A stretch of DNA of 20,578 nucleotides from Chara braunii (GCA_003427395.1 BFEA01000596.1:808747-829324); one strand, 5' to 3'; numbered from the stretch's first letter, positions 1 to 7,753 are shown. Notes: generated from the letters alone by a model not told the origin. Translations and numbers: made by a program.

Positions 1-480
1 ATGCAATAGCGACCCAAAAGTCTAGAACAAACACAAGCATTGATGACCAAGATATCGACGAGGCAAAACCCGAGAAACTGACGAAGAAGATAAGAAGTAG
101 GAAAGGAGAGAAGAAAAGGGAAGAAGAGTGACACGTCAACATCTCCCGAAAGCGAGGCAGGCTCGCAATTTAAAATAATCATGAAGCACCAGCCTGCATA
201 GCTCAGCTCAACAAAAGGGGCATCGTGCCCGTATCGTACCAACCATAGCCGAGCATCCGGCATTCATTTGACCCTACTTCATCGGAGCCGGTTCCGGAAT
301 CGTCAGGGGTCATCAAGCATCGAGTATCTGTTGATGCAGCACGCTAGGCTATATAAACAGGCACTCAGGACAGCTAACCCGAAGACCCAGCTAGAACAGT
401 CGCGAAGGCCCGACCACCTGAACCTAGAGAAGAAGACCGACAAGATTCTAGTCTAAATCCAAAGCAACAATTAGCGACCA
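1..480. other. Non-coding stretch with no recognisable gene
   Basis: No ORF here has protein-like composition; the longest is 62 codons and resembles nothing I know. The first 130 bases are purine-rich (GA-rich runs near 85-130). A sequence resembling a tRNA A box lies near 200-212 (TAGCTCAGCTC), without a clear B box at the proper distance. The TATA-like motif at 350-357 is listed separately. Confidence 0.5.
350..357 (+). promoter_or_regulatory. TATA-box-like motif
   Basis: TATATAAA followed by CAGGCACTC in a GC-balanced context resembles a RNA polymerase II core promoter, perhaps of an old LTR. No gene follows within 300 bases, so it may be a relic or chance. Confidence 0.25.
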
Positions 481-778
481 GGTTCAAATCCTCACTAAAG
501 ATCCCCAAAGACGAGGCGTCACACATACCCTCCAAGTTCCACCTTCCAATCCACAGAGTATCAGAGTCCAGATAGAAAAGCGGAGAGACCAAAAGACAGG
601 TTACACTGTTACAGGTTCGAGTCCCCTCAGAGTCAAAGATTTAATAAAGCAGCAAATACCAGAGAAGGGCGACTGCTAGGGAAAAAAGATTATAAAAAGA
701 AATAGAAAAAAAAAACAAATACCAGAGAGCACTTGGTCAACACTATCCAAGGTCATAAGGTCAGGGGTTCGAAGCCCC
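481..778 (+). repeat. Cluster of three tRNA T-arm (B-box) motifs
   Basis: Three matches to the tRNA B box GGTTCRANYCC lie on the same strand: GGTTCAAATCC at 481-491, GGTTCGAGTCC at 614-624, and GGTTCGAAGCC at 766-776. The third sits in a proper T arm, with GGGG (764-767) pairing CCCC (775-778) around a 7-nt loop and an AAGGTCA variable-loop-like lead-in. None has a convincing A box 35-60 bases upstream, so these are not intact tRNA genes. They look like 3' halves of tRNA-derived SINEs or tRNA fragments. I see no other good B box in the window. Confidence 0.4.
653..728 (+). mobile_element. A-rich insertion with 13-bp target-site duplication
   Basis: The 13-bp word CAAATACCAGAGA occurs at 653-665 and again at 716-728. 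It brackets a 50-bp insert (666-715) that becomes A-rich and ends in a run of A. This is the footprint expected of a 5'-truncated retroposed transcript inserted by target-primed reverse transcription. The insert is too short to name its source. Confidence 0.5.
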
Positions 779-820
779 AAAGAACAATACGCTAGCTACC
801 CAAATGAACACTATCCAAGG

Positions 821-900
821 TGAATGCCCCCTGCCTGAACATGGCCAGATGCACGCGCCACATTTTTGTCTTTTCCACATTTCGAGAGTGGTGTGGCCAG
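821..900 (+). repeat. Partial copy of MITE-like family (3' part)
   Basis: This stretch aligns with the interior and right arm of the fold-back at 2255-2376. Shared blocks are CCTGAA, CAC..GCCA, then TTTTC(C)ACATTT, GAGTGGTG and GGCCAGG/GGCGAGG in the same order and near-equal spacing. The left inverted arm of the other copy is not recognisable here, so this copy is truncated or strongly diverged. It may be older than the copy at 2255-2376. Confidence 0.4.
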
Positions 901-924
901 GTTCTTAGTTTGGCAAGCCCGAAC

Positions 925-1071
925 ATAGCCCCAGTGGCGGCTGCCACGAAGGGTAGCGCCAATTTGTGCCCCCCGCTCTTTCCACCCCCAAAACACAATA
1001 GCCCCAGTTGCGGCTGCCACGAAGGGTAGCGCCAATTTGCGCACCCCGCTCTTTCCAACCCCAAAACACAA
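925..1071 (+). repeat. 73-bp tandem repeat, two units
   Basis: Unit 1 (925-997) and unit 2 (998-about 1071) both begin ATAGCCCCAGT and share GCGGCTGCCACGAAGGGTAG, a CCGCTCTTTCCA block and CCCAAAACACAAT, with only a few substitutions. The period is 73 bases. ORFs read across it are by-products of the repeat. Confidence 0.75.
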
Positions 1072-1087
1072 TCCACCCACCCCAAAC

Positions 1088-1112
1088 GGGGGGGGGGGGA
1101 GGAGGGGGGAAG
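1088..1112 (+). repeat. G-rich tract (G12 plus G-runs)
   Basis: Twelve consecutive G (1088-1099) are followed by further G-runs separated by single A, so the tract could form an intermolecular or bulged G-quadruplex. An 11-C run lies nearby at 1455-1465. Homopolymer length in an assembly is unreliable. Confidence 0.55.
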
Positions 1113-1309
1113 CGTAACGCTCAGAAACACCCCTTTCGTTCAGCAAACGCAGGGATGCAGAGTGAGGAAAAAACAAATAAAAATAAAAATAAAATCCTTC
1201 GTTGTGCGAATCTACCAGTTTGCTGGGAAATCTCGCTGCACAGCGGTCCCCATCACGAGCGAGATCGCTGCAAGTTCGGTTGTGGGTGTGTGCGCACATA
1301 GCACCTAGT

Positions 1310-1423
1310 ACCGTCTTCCCCCAGACACAACGCACCCTCATTTTGGCCTCACCAGACCGAAAAGACAGCTTGTATACATTTGTTATCAGGGTGCGTTGTG
1401 TTGTGTTGGGGGGAGAAGACGGT
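1310..1423. repeat. Imperfect fold-back (inverted repeat) of about 114 bp
   Basis: The left arm 1310-1338 (begins ACCGTCTTC, ends CGCACCCT) is the reverse complement of the right arm 1388-1423, apart from a few bases of length difference in the C-rich stretch and the ACA repeats. The arms enclose about 49 bp. This is typical of a short MITE or fold-back element. No target duplication is obvious. Confidence 0.5.
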
Positions 1424-1785
1424 TGCGTCAGAGGGAGCTTGCCCTAAGCATACGCCCCCCCCCCCAACGGTTCTGTGTATGTGCTGACGTACAGCATGTA
1501 TATGATCCTCCTGTCTCAGCGCCTAGGCACAGTGCCAGTGGCAGTTTTCGGAATCTGTACGTGACCGCAACTAGGGGCGAATTTGGGATGCATCTCACCG
1601 CAATCACGTCCAGAGCTGAGTCGCAAAGTCCTTGTGCCAGCATGCCCTCAGCCCGAACGTGTATGTGCGTTGATGACTAAGGTAATCCCTCTGTCTGCCA
1701 ATCAGCCCTGCGCCTTTCTGTCGATGACCGGTTTAGAGCCCTGGATTTGGATTGAACACCCGTCTTAACTGTAACGGGCGTGGTA
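1424..1785. other. Non-coding stretch
   Basis: It holds an 11-C run (1455-1465) and mixed sequence. Short ORFs on both strands have no recognisable domain or sustained coding pattern. Confidence 0.4.
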
Positions 1786-1831
1786 GAGATTATCACTTTT
1801 TTTTTTTTTTTTTTTTTTTTTGAGATTATCA
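1786..1831. mobile_element. Poly(T)25 bracketed by a 10-bp direct repeat
   Basis: GAGATTATCA occurs at 1786-1795 and 1822-1831, separated by one C and 25 T (1797-1821). A homopolymer with a target-site-like duplication looks like an extreme 5'-truncated retroposon (tail only, inserted on the minus strand). Microsatellite growth between two chance repeats is the alternative. Confidence 0.4.
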
Positions 1832-1880
1832 TTTATTTGTTACCTCTAAAGACCGACGCCGAAGGGTTTAGGGAATATTG

Positions 1881-1944
1881 CATTAGCCAGAAAAAAAATA
1901 ATAATAAATACATTAGCCAGAAAAAAAAAAAAAAAAAAAAAAAA
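1881..1944 (+). repeat. Duplicated CATTAGCCAG with poly(A) tracts
   Basis: CATTAGCCAG followed by A-rich sequence occurs at 1881-1890 and 1911-1920. The second copy is followed by 24 A (1921-1944). Either a short tailed insertion duplicated its target, or the block expanded in tandem. Confidence 0.4.
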
Positions 1945-2254
1945 TTGCATCTGGGGTTCGGTTAGCAAGGGGCGTATCCGCGGATCACAGACTTGCAGAT
2001 CTCGCTATCTCCATGACAGAGGGGCTTTGGAGGGCATATACATGCACAATCTGTCTGGGAGTTTCCTGAACGAATCTGGTCTTAACTACGGTCAGATGCT
2101 GACAAAGGAGTGGTTGAAGTATATGCCCTGAGCAATCAGCATCCCGCCCGGGCAACAGGCTTCCTTCGCTTGCTGTTTAGCAGAAAATTTCAACAGAAAG
2201 TCCGTGGAGCGAGGAAGCCCTACGGTAGGATCCCAGCCCGTGTGTGAATGGTGC
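1945..2254. repeat. Non-coding stretch with an 11-bp inverted repeat
   Basis: AGGGCATATAC at 2031-2041 pairs perfectly with GTATATGCCCT at 2119-2129, giving a fold-back with a 77-nt loop. I see no gene here. The word GCCCTACG also recurs beyond the neighbouring fold-back (about 2216 and 2373). Confidence 0.35.
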
Positions 2255-2376
2255 GGGTCTCGCCGCACCACTCACCAAAAGTGCAAAATGAGAATGTATC
2301 TTCTCCTGAAAAGCAGAAAAATACACCGGCCATAGTTTCCTCTTTTTCACATTTGTTGAGTGGTGCGGCGAGGCCC
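2255..2376. mobile_element. MITE-like fold-back with 29-bp inverted arms
   Basis: The left arm 2255-2283 and right arm 2348-2376 match as inverted repeats at about 25 of 29 positions (core CTCGCCGCACCACTCA). They enclose a 64-bp centre, with total length 122 bp. A related, less complete copy lies at 821-900, so this is a repeated family rather than a chance hairpin. Small size, terminal inverted arms and lack of coding capacity fit a MITE. Superfamily cannot be assigned because no target duplication is clear. Confidence 0.5.
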
Positions 2377-2533
2377 TACGTCCACTAGTTGTTGAGATGC
2401 AGACCTGCAAAAGCCATGATTCATATAGTGCCAAGCAGGCCTCGCGAGTGACGAGGGTAAACGGGTTGAGGGAGAATGGAAGGGGACGGAAGAAGAAAAG
2501 AAACGAGAAGGAAGTAAAGTGGCCAGTGGCTGG

Positions 2534-2565
<32 letters not shown>
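2534..2565 (+). repeat. Poly(A) tract, 32 bases
   Basis: An uninterrupted run of 32 A lies between two GTGGCC-containing stretches (about 2518 and 2569). It could be the tail of a retroposed sequence ending here, followed directly by the tRNA-like segment at 2571. Confidence 0.6.
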
Positions 2566-2567
<2 letters not shown>

Positions 2568-2570
2568 AGT

Positions 2571-2800
2571 GGCCTGTGGGTCAGTGGTTAGGGCACCGGT
2601 TGTCATGTCAGTGCGCATTGTGATATGAATGAGGTTGGGGACGGGGACTCCAGACCTCTGCGCAGCGCAGCCATATCCGCACCCGCAGGCGTTTACATAA
2701 TGCATGGTCACTTGCATAGTACCCCCTTGGGCTCACCAATAGATGGAGCACCCAGACAGCCAAGCCCTCAATCCTGGCGGTTCCTTTTTTTTTTTTTTTT
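2571..2800 (+). mobile_element. Possible tRNA-derived SINE
   Basis: GTGGGTCAGTGGTTAGGGCACCG starts near 2576 and closely matches a tRNA D arm and polymerase III A box. A degenerate B box may lie near 2641-2655 (GGGGACTCC). The stretch ends in 16 T (2785-2800). The order of tRNA head, unrelated body and homopolymer tail is that of a SINE. The B box is poor and I see no target-site duplication, so this is tentative. Confidence 0.3.
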
Positions 2801-2883
2801 CCGCTGTGTCGAAGATCATGCTAATGGAGGTGATAGGAGCATCCTCCATTAGCAGACCCCGTTTTGGATGACTCCATCTATTG
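2737..2883. repeat. Nested inverted repeats at the PLE left border
   Basis: CAATAGATGGAG (2737-2748) pairs perfectly with CTCCATCTATTG (2872-2883). Inside it, GCTAATGGAGG (2820-2830) pairs with CCTCCATTAGC (2843-2853) around a 12-nt loop. The outer right arm abuts the first base of the pseudo-LTR at 2882. It may reflect the pre-insertion target or an inverted fragment formed with the PLE. Confidence 0.45.
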
Positions 2884-3243
2884 AGGACCAGGGTTTACCC
2901 TTACGGCGCAAGTGTGATTGTTGGTTGTTTTTTGTGTTGAGTCTGTTTTTTGTCTTTTTGTCTTCTTGACTTTTGTCCTTTTGTCTTTTTCGACTTTTCC
3001 AGAGGATATTGTGGTAGTTGTACTTTCAGGTAGCCAGTAGGACCATCTGGAATCGTCTGGAACTGACCCGCGGACGGTGTCCCGGGAGGATTGAGCTTGT
3101 TTCTTCGACTTTGTTTGTTTCCGCACGGCGGTTTGTGGCGTGCAATTTGACGTTTGGCTTTTTGTCTCGCTATAATTAGGAAGTAGACAGCGTGATAGGA
3201 CCTGCTCGTCCGAAAGGACTTTGCCGCGACTATAGCCCGGCGT
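2882..3243 (+). repeat. PLE pseudo-LTR, 5' copy
   Basis: It aligns without net gaps to 7804-8165. I count about 20 differences in 362 bases (roughly 5.5 percent), about 16 of them transitions. It contains a hairpin (AGGG TTTA CCCT near 2889-2902), a T-rich tract of CTTTTTGTC-like units (about 2925-3000), and a GTCC-GAAA-GGAC hairpin (3208-3219). It keeps about eight CpG sites that read CA or TA in the 3' copy. Lack of TG...CA ends and of a tRNA primer site separates it from a true LTR. Confidence 0.85.
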
Positions 3244-3628
3244 AGCGGTGGACTGCTTGCGGTCTGCTGACTCTACCGTGTGCTTAGGTGGGAACGATGT
3301 ATCTTGCGATTTGTCGCGGTTTCGTGCATCACTGAGTATCAGGGAGGCATTGTTAACAACCACGTGTTAGCATGTCAATTTTTCGGCAATATTGATGTAT
3401 CGACTTTACAGCTTTGTACTCCATGCTGTCATGCATTTTGAGTGGTGCTGTTACTGCGATGTGCAGTTCGATTGGTTTCCTGCATCCAGGATCGTAACCT
3501 GCTAGGTGATTATACCTGGAGAAGGTGGCGATTTCATTCCTGACGAGAGTTATTCGCGACGAAGAACGTGCTGCGAGCTAAGAAGAAGCAACAAGCGAAG
3601 AGAGTAAGGGGTAGTTTTGTTTGTGAAG
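3244..3628 (+). other. PLE leader between pseudo-LTR and first ATG
   Basis: 385 bases are unique to the 5' side. No convincing ORF is present; an in-frame TAA at 3605-3607 precedes the chosen ATG at 3629. A CTGACGAG word at 3540-3547 recalls the hammerhead core, but the GAAA partner and stem are absent. Confidence 0.5.
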
Positions 3629-4804
3629 ATGAGCGAAGGAAGTGGCGGCCAACAGGAAGGCTCGTCCAGACCAATGGAGGGAAGGAAGTGATACAAGTGT
3701 GGGGAAGGGGGTCACTTCATTCGTGACTGTGCCGAGTACTGGCGGGCGAAAGCACGAGGGGAACCCTTTGTCCAGACTGCGTACATGGTACCCGCGACAA
3801 GGACGGGTAGACCAGCTACGGCGACGGCAACCTCGGAGGAGATTGTACGGCGCAGTAGATCGACCGATAGTGGTACGTCACGGAGCGAGTCTGAGGAAAC
3901 GAATGTACTGATGAGGGAATATTTTGCTGAGATGGCTCGTGAGAGAAGGGCCAGACGGGAAAAAGAGGAGATGGAGGAGCAGAATCGAAGAGAGGAAGAA
4001 GCCAGAACTGCGAAAGAACGTAGGAGGTTACAGCGGGAGGAAGAGAGACAACAGAGAGAAGCTGAACGGGACGCGCGTTTGTTAAGAATCATCAAAGGCG
4101 AATTGATGAAAGAACCGGGAGGAAGCCGTGAAAGTCACGTACGGTGAGGAAAGAGAGCTGCGAGGGTGAACGAGTTTGGCGAAAGTGTTGAGGAGGAGAA
4201 GGAACGTCTACGAAGAACCATTGCTAAACAGGAGGATGAAGGGACGGATGTCGAGGACGAAGAATTAAGGGTGCTGAGACTTCGGGCGACAGAATTGGAA
4301 ATTAAGGAGAAGAGAAAGAGAGGGCCGGATCTGCTTATAGGAAATAGCCCTCCTATGGCGACACCGGAGAAGCGATTGAACGTTAGGCTATCCGAAGAAG
4401 CCAAGCGGGATATTGAAGAGCTCAGGACAACATCGAAGGGCGAGTGTGGACCATCGGAGGTACCAAGAAAGATAGATCTAACACTCAAGCACATTAGCGC
4501 CTCATGCGGAGTAGGGGGAAAGGAGAAATACGAGGCCGATTGTTGAGAGTTCTATGATGCGCTTACCATTGAAGAGCTTAAGGAGGTTTGCCGTCGTGAA
4601 AAGATTCCGTACGGGAAACGCGAAGCGGCGATCAGGAGGCTAGTGATCTGAAGATCCACCGTCGCGTATGATCCTGCGTACTTACCGCTGCCTCCTACAC
4701 TGAAGACTCGGACTCGATATGGCGGGGATGTCATGAAACCCAAAGAGGAGGCGGCTACTCCGCCAGATGACTCAAGTACGTCGTCGGAGGAATCGTCGGA
4801 GTGA
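3629..4804 (+). pseudogene. PLE polyprotein N-terminal part: CCHC knuckle, coiled coil, SAP-like motif
   Basis: ATG 3629 follows a TAA at 3605 by 24 bases. Codon 21 is TGA (3689-3691) exactly where the first Cys of a CX2CX4HX4C knuckle belongs; the rest (YKCGEGGHFIRDC, 3692-3730) is intact. The CCHC knuckle is a nucleic-acid binder usual in Gag proteins. About 3917-4107 encodes a strongly charged Arg/Glu helix, probably a coiled coil, and an acidic helix-rich stretch follows (4166-4540). At 4562-4648 LTIEELKEVCRREKIPYGKR plus a following RRLV matches the SAP helix-turn-helix DNA-binding motif. A Ser/Glu-rich tail ends at TGA 4802. Other in-frame TGA codons lie at 4145, 4544 and 4649; there is no TAA or TAG. 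The frame is the same as that of the downstream endonuclease. Nonsense decay or TGA recoding are the two readings. Confidence 0.7.
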
Positions 4805-6007
4805 GGGCACTGGGATCCTGATCTCTGCTGGGAAGAAGCAAGCAGGATTAGCGAACTCAGATTAGCACAGGGAGGGAATAAGAAGTGTGAAGAGAGTAGA
4901 TTCAGGGCTGCCGTGATTGGACTTGCTTTGACTGAAAATTTGAAATGGGGCGAGAAGTTCGTTGAGTATTGGAGGGAGGAATCGAAGAAGGGAACCTTAG
5001 ATCTAGTCAGACCTACTAGTTGCGTGTACATACTGATATCACCTTGGTATAAGCAGGTGTGCATCGGATTTACCGAGCGCGACTTGTGGTCACGATGGAG
5101 GGAACACTACAACTGTGGAAAAGGGTGTGGGAAAAGAAGGAAGAGGAAGGTATACAACTGGATGGGTAAGATTGGGGCTCATAAGTATGTAGCAATCCCA
5201 GTTTTCACGAGTACGGATAGGAAGGAGCTTGAGGCTGTGGAATCAGCCTTGATCCGAACTTGGTCACCCGCTTTGAATTCGAGACCCGGAGGAAATGCAA
5301 GATGCGGCAAGAAGAACAAGAAAAGATTGGGGAAGAAAAAACGGTATTGGAAGCAGTCTAGCGATGAAGATGGTAAGAAGAAGGTAAGGCATGTAGTGCG
5401 TGGTAAGATCATTGAGATCAGGTCGAGTAGCTCGGACAATGGCACAGTGAAGATTGTCGAGTTTCTTCGAGGGATGAGCAAGAAGAGGAGAAAGAATAAA
5501 AATAAGGATGTGAAGTCTGAGAGTACAGGGGGAGATGTTTGGGCCGACGGATGGAGATTGGTGCGGAGATTGTTCAGCGAGACGAGAGTGAAGTGGGATA
5601 GGGGGACTAGACCTCTGAGAAAATGCAAGAGTCTTTTTGAAGATGGTGGCGTGATTACTTTGCGCCGCATCTCTGAAGCATCTCCGACGACTTTGAAACT
5701 GAGGGATGATATAGTAGGAATGTTCAAGTCTCCTTGGAAGAAGAATAACTTGTTAGGACTGGGCATGGCCGATCTGCTGAAGTATTACGGAGCAGTTAAG
5801 ACTTTCACTACTAATCGGAGCAGGGCCAAGGCTAGGTTGATGATCTCGCAAGCGATCAAGGAAGCGCATGGCGTGAGTGTACGAAAGAGGGTAGTTGCGA
5901 GGATTAGATTCGATGACAGGATTAAGAAGAGCGAGGTGGCGAGGCTAGTAAGGAGAAAGGTTGGGGATATGGAGTTGGACAAGACAATAAAGGAGATGGT
6001 AGAATGA
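4805..6007 (+). pseudogene. PLE GIY-YIG endonuclease region
   Basis: One frame is open from 4805 to the TGA at 6005-6007, continuous with the frames before and after. The GIY-YIG nuclease core is about 5021-5290: VYILISPW stands for the GIY strand, CIGFT for the YIG strand, then RWREH with the conserved Arg, and ESALIRTWSPALNSR with the catalytic-type Glu and the terminal Asn. In PLEs this nuclease nicks the target DNA so that the RT can prime on it. A Lys/Arg-rich stretch (about 5290-5520), likely nuclear or nucleic-acid binding, and a folded-looking linker (5540-6000) follow. I do not see the CCHH motif of animal PLE endonucleases, which agrees with a Chlamys affiliation. This segment is open for about 400 codons, the best-preserved part of the element. 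Confidence 0.82.
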
Positions 6008-6715
6008 TGCGCATGGGTTATGTGGACCAAGCGCCCCAATGTGGGTAGCATTCTGCATAATCATCGACGCTTTGCGTCGAGTGGTGCTTCCAGCTGTACT
6101 TGTGCTGGACTGGGCTATCCTAAAAGAAATGGGCATGTGCATTTCCGCATTGGGGAGTTGAACGGAATTCCGCCGATAGTAAAGAACGTGAAGAATGTGC
6201 CTAAGCAACAAGAGGAATGGAGAGAGAAGAGATTGATTGAGGAAGTGATGAAAGCTTTCAGTCTTTGGGAGGATGCCTATGGAAGACCGTGTGGGAAGAT
6301 TGAAGTGACAAGGGAGGAAGCGATGTCATGCTTCTCCAGACTGGATGTTGAGGACGGGCCGGAAGGAGGCATGGAAGAAGTGTTAAGAATTAAGGACGAA
6401 CTGAAGGGGCTGGTCTTATCGCCACTGGACAGGAACCCCGGTGATACGCTGGTACATTGCCCTTTTTTGTATGTAAAAGGAATGAACGAGACTTTCTTCG
6501 AGAATGAAAGTTACCGGATCTGTAGGGAGGAAGAGAGAGTGAAACTCGAGAAAGCAAAGCTAGAGTACAAGAAGCGGGCATTGGACGTTCATGGTGGATG
6601 GAATGAGAAAGGGAGAATTGGTGATGCTTACGCGCTTCCTAAGCACAAGGATACACGTAAGTACCGACCGATATGTCCGACCTTCGACGAGCCTTCGATT
6701 AAGGTGTGTAGAAGG
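6008..6715 (+). pseudogene. PLE CxC linker and RT fingers
   Basis: The frame continues after the TGA at 6005. KRPNVGSILHNHRRFAS is followed by SSCTCAG, whose CTC (6095-6103) is the CxC motif placed between endonuclease and RT in permuted PLEs, then by GHVHFRIG. The RT fingers follow, with RKYRPICPTFDEPSIKV near 6655-6703 corresponding to the conserved RPI motif. The stretch between the CxC motif and RPI is long and may include the insertion-in-fingers domain reported for this clade, but I cannot delimit it. The frame ends at TGA 6716-6718, which I attribute to a 1-base deletion near 6713-6715: the next frame carries on the RT smoothly (VTQAVNCLLFSLP). Confidence 0.8.
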
Positions 6716-7753
6716 TGACGCAGGCGGTTAACTGTCTGCTGTTTTCTCTTCCAGCGTCAGGCCACTTGAATCTGAGGGTCGTTTCGGACATGAAGTCCAA
6801 ACTGACAAGTATTAACAAAAAGTTGGTGAGAACGGGGAAGGAAGTTGAAGTGATGGGAGCCTCGTATGATGTAAAGGAGATGTTTAACAAGTTGCCTCAC
6901 GAATCTATCAAAGCAACGATTGATTGGATTCTTTGGTGGTTTCGGAAAAAAAAAATTGGGGAAGTTTTCGTCAAGAGGAGGGGAAGAGGTGCGAAGATGA
7001 GCAAGGCAGGGAGAATCGAAGGGTTTGAGCCAATCTCGTTTACGTACCTAAGGGAATGTGTTTCTTTCGAAATAGATTTTTGTTTTACTAGAGTGAGTGG
7101 CGTTTTGCTGAGACAAGTTGTCGGCATACCAATGGAAAAAAGTTAGAGTCCCCCATTGGCATGCCTTTGGGTGCGAAAAACGAATGGGATTTTTTCTTGA
7201 CTTTGGGCAGTCAGAAGAGGTTGTTTGATGGAATGCGCTTTGTTGATGACGTATCGTTTTTTGCTGCCTTTAATCCTCGGAAAAGGAGTCAAAAGAAAGG
7301 GCCTTATCTATCATCAGGCGATTTGAAAAATATTATGACAAAGCACTTACCTTGAAAAGAACGGACAAAGGGGAAAATAAATGGATTTTCTTGGGGTGCA
7401 AACTGAGTATCCGGAAGTATTTCCCTTTTTTGGGGGTTGTTCAACTATCAAAGAATGAGGATAGCTTGAGACAGAACCGGGAGCTCATCTTCCGCACGAT
7501 TCAAGATTTTGGATCGTGGACCTGCAAGCGAATGAAGATGGCAGTAATTGTTGGGACACTGCATCGGATTGAGCAGAATTCATGTGACTGCTTGAAACTT
7601 GTGGATACTGTTGTTCTGTTCCGAATGGAAATGCGAAAGAGGAATTACACAAGTGACTGGTTCGGGAGGGCGCTGCGAAGTTTTTCAAAAGGAAAGGGAC
7701 GTATCTGGAGGCTTCTGGCCGTCTTGCTGACAGACAGCAGACTGATTAACTAA
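6715..7753 (+). pseudogene. PLE RT palm and thumb, frameshifted
   Basis: The RT catalytic core is spread over three frames. Frame one (6715-7146) holds motif A, GASYDVKEMFNKLPH, with the catalytic Asp at 6868-6870, and the start of motif B, RQVVGIPM; it stops at TAG 7144-7146. Motif B continues in that frame (SPPLACLW), then shifts near 7170-7185. Frame two (7161-7355) holds FVDD, motif C, with both Asp at 7245-7250. A further shift near 7265-7315 leads to frame three (up to TAA 7751-7753), with motifs D and E (ALTLKRTDK, WIFLGCKL) and a basic thumb. All catalytic Asp residues are present, so the inactivating damage is frameshifts and one nonsense codon. RT similarity to telomerase-type and PLE enzymes is inferred from FVDD and motif layout. 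Confidence 0.82.

Noticed and set aside
925-1071. CRISPR-like repeat
   Set aside because: Two adjacent 73-bp units without spacers, in eukaryotic repeat DNA.
811-1341. Minus-strand ORFs across the 73-bp repeats
   Set aside because: Products of a GC-rich tandem repeat and homopolymers; no coding signature.
2878-3363. 161-residue minus-strand ORF across the 5' pseudo-LTR
   Set aside because: Lys/Thr/Ser-rich because the plus strand is T-rich. The repeat copy at 7804-8165 does not keep the same ORF, and it overlaps PLE structure on the other strand.
3539-3567. Hammerhead ribozyme core (CTGACGAG)
   Set aside because: No GAAA partner and stem II does not pair. The permuted PLE clade is reported to lack canonical hammerheads.
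5179-5766. 195-residue minus-strand ORF
   Set aside because: Shadow of the GIY-YIG endonuclease region, which has clear motifs on the plus strand.
6704-6754. Possible GT-AG intron ending in TTTTCTCTTCCAG
   Set aside because: RT-like sequence (VTQAVNCLLFSLP) is read straight through it, and removing 51 bases leaves a stop soon after. A 1-base deletion explains the frame change better.
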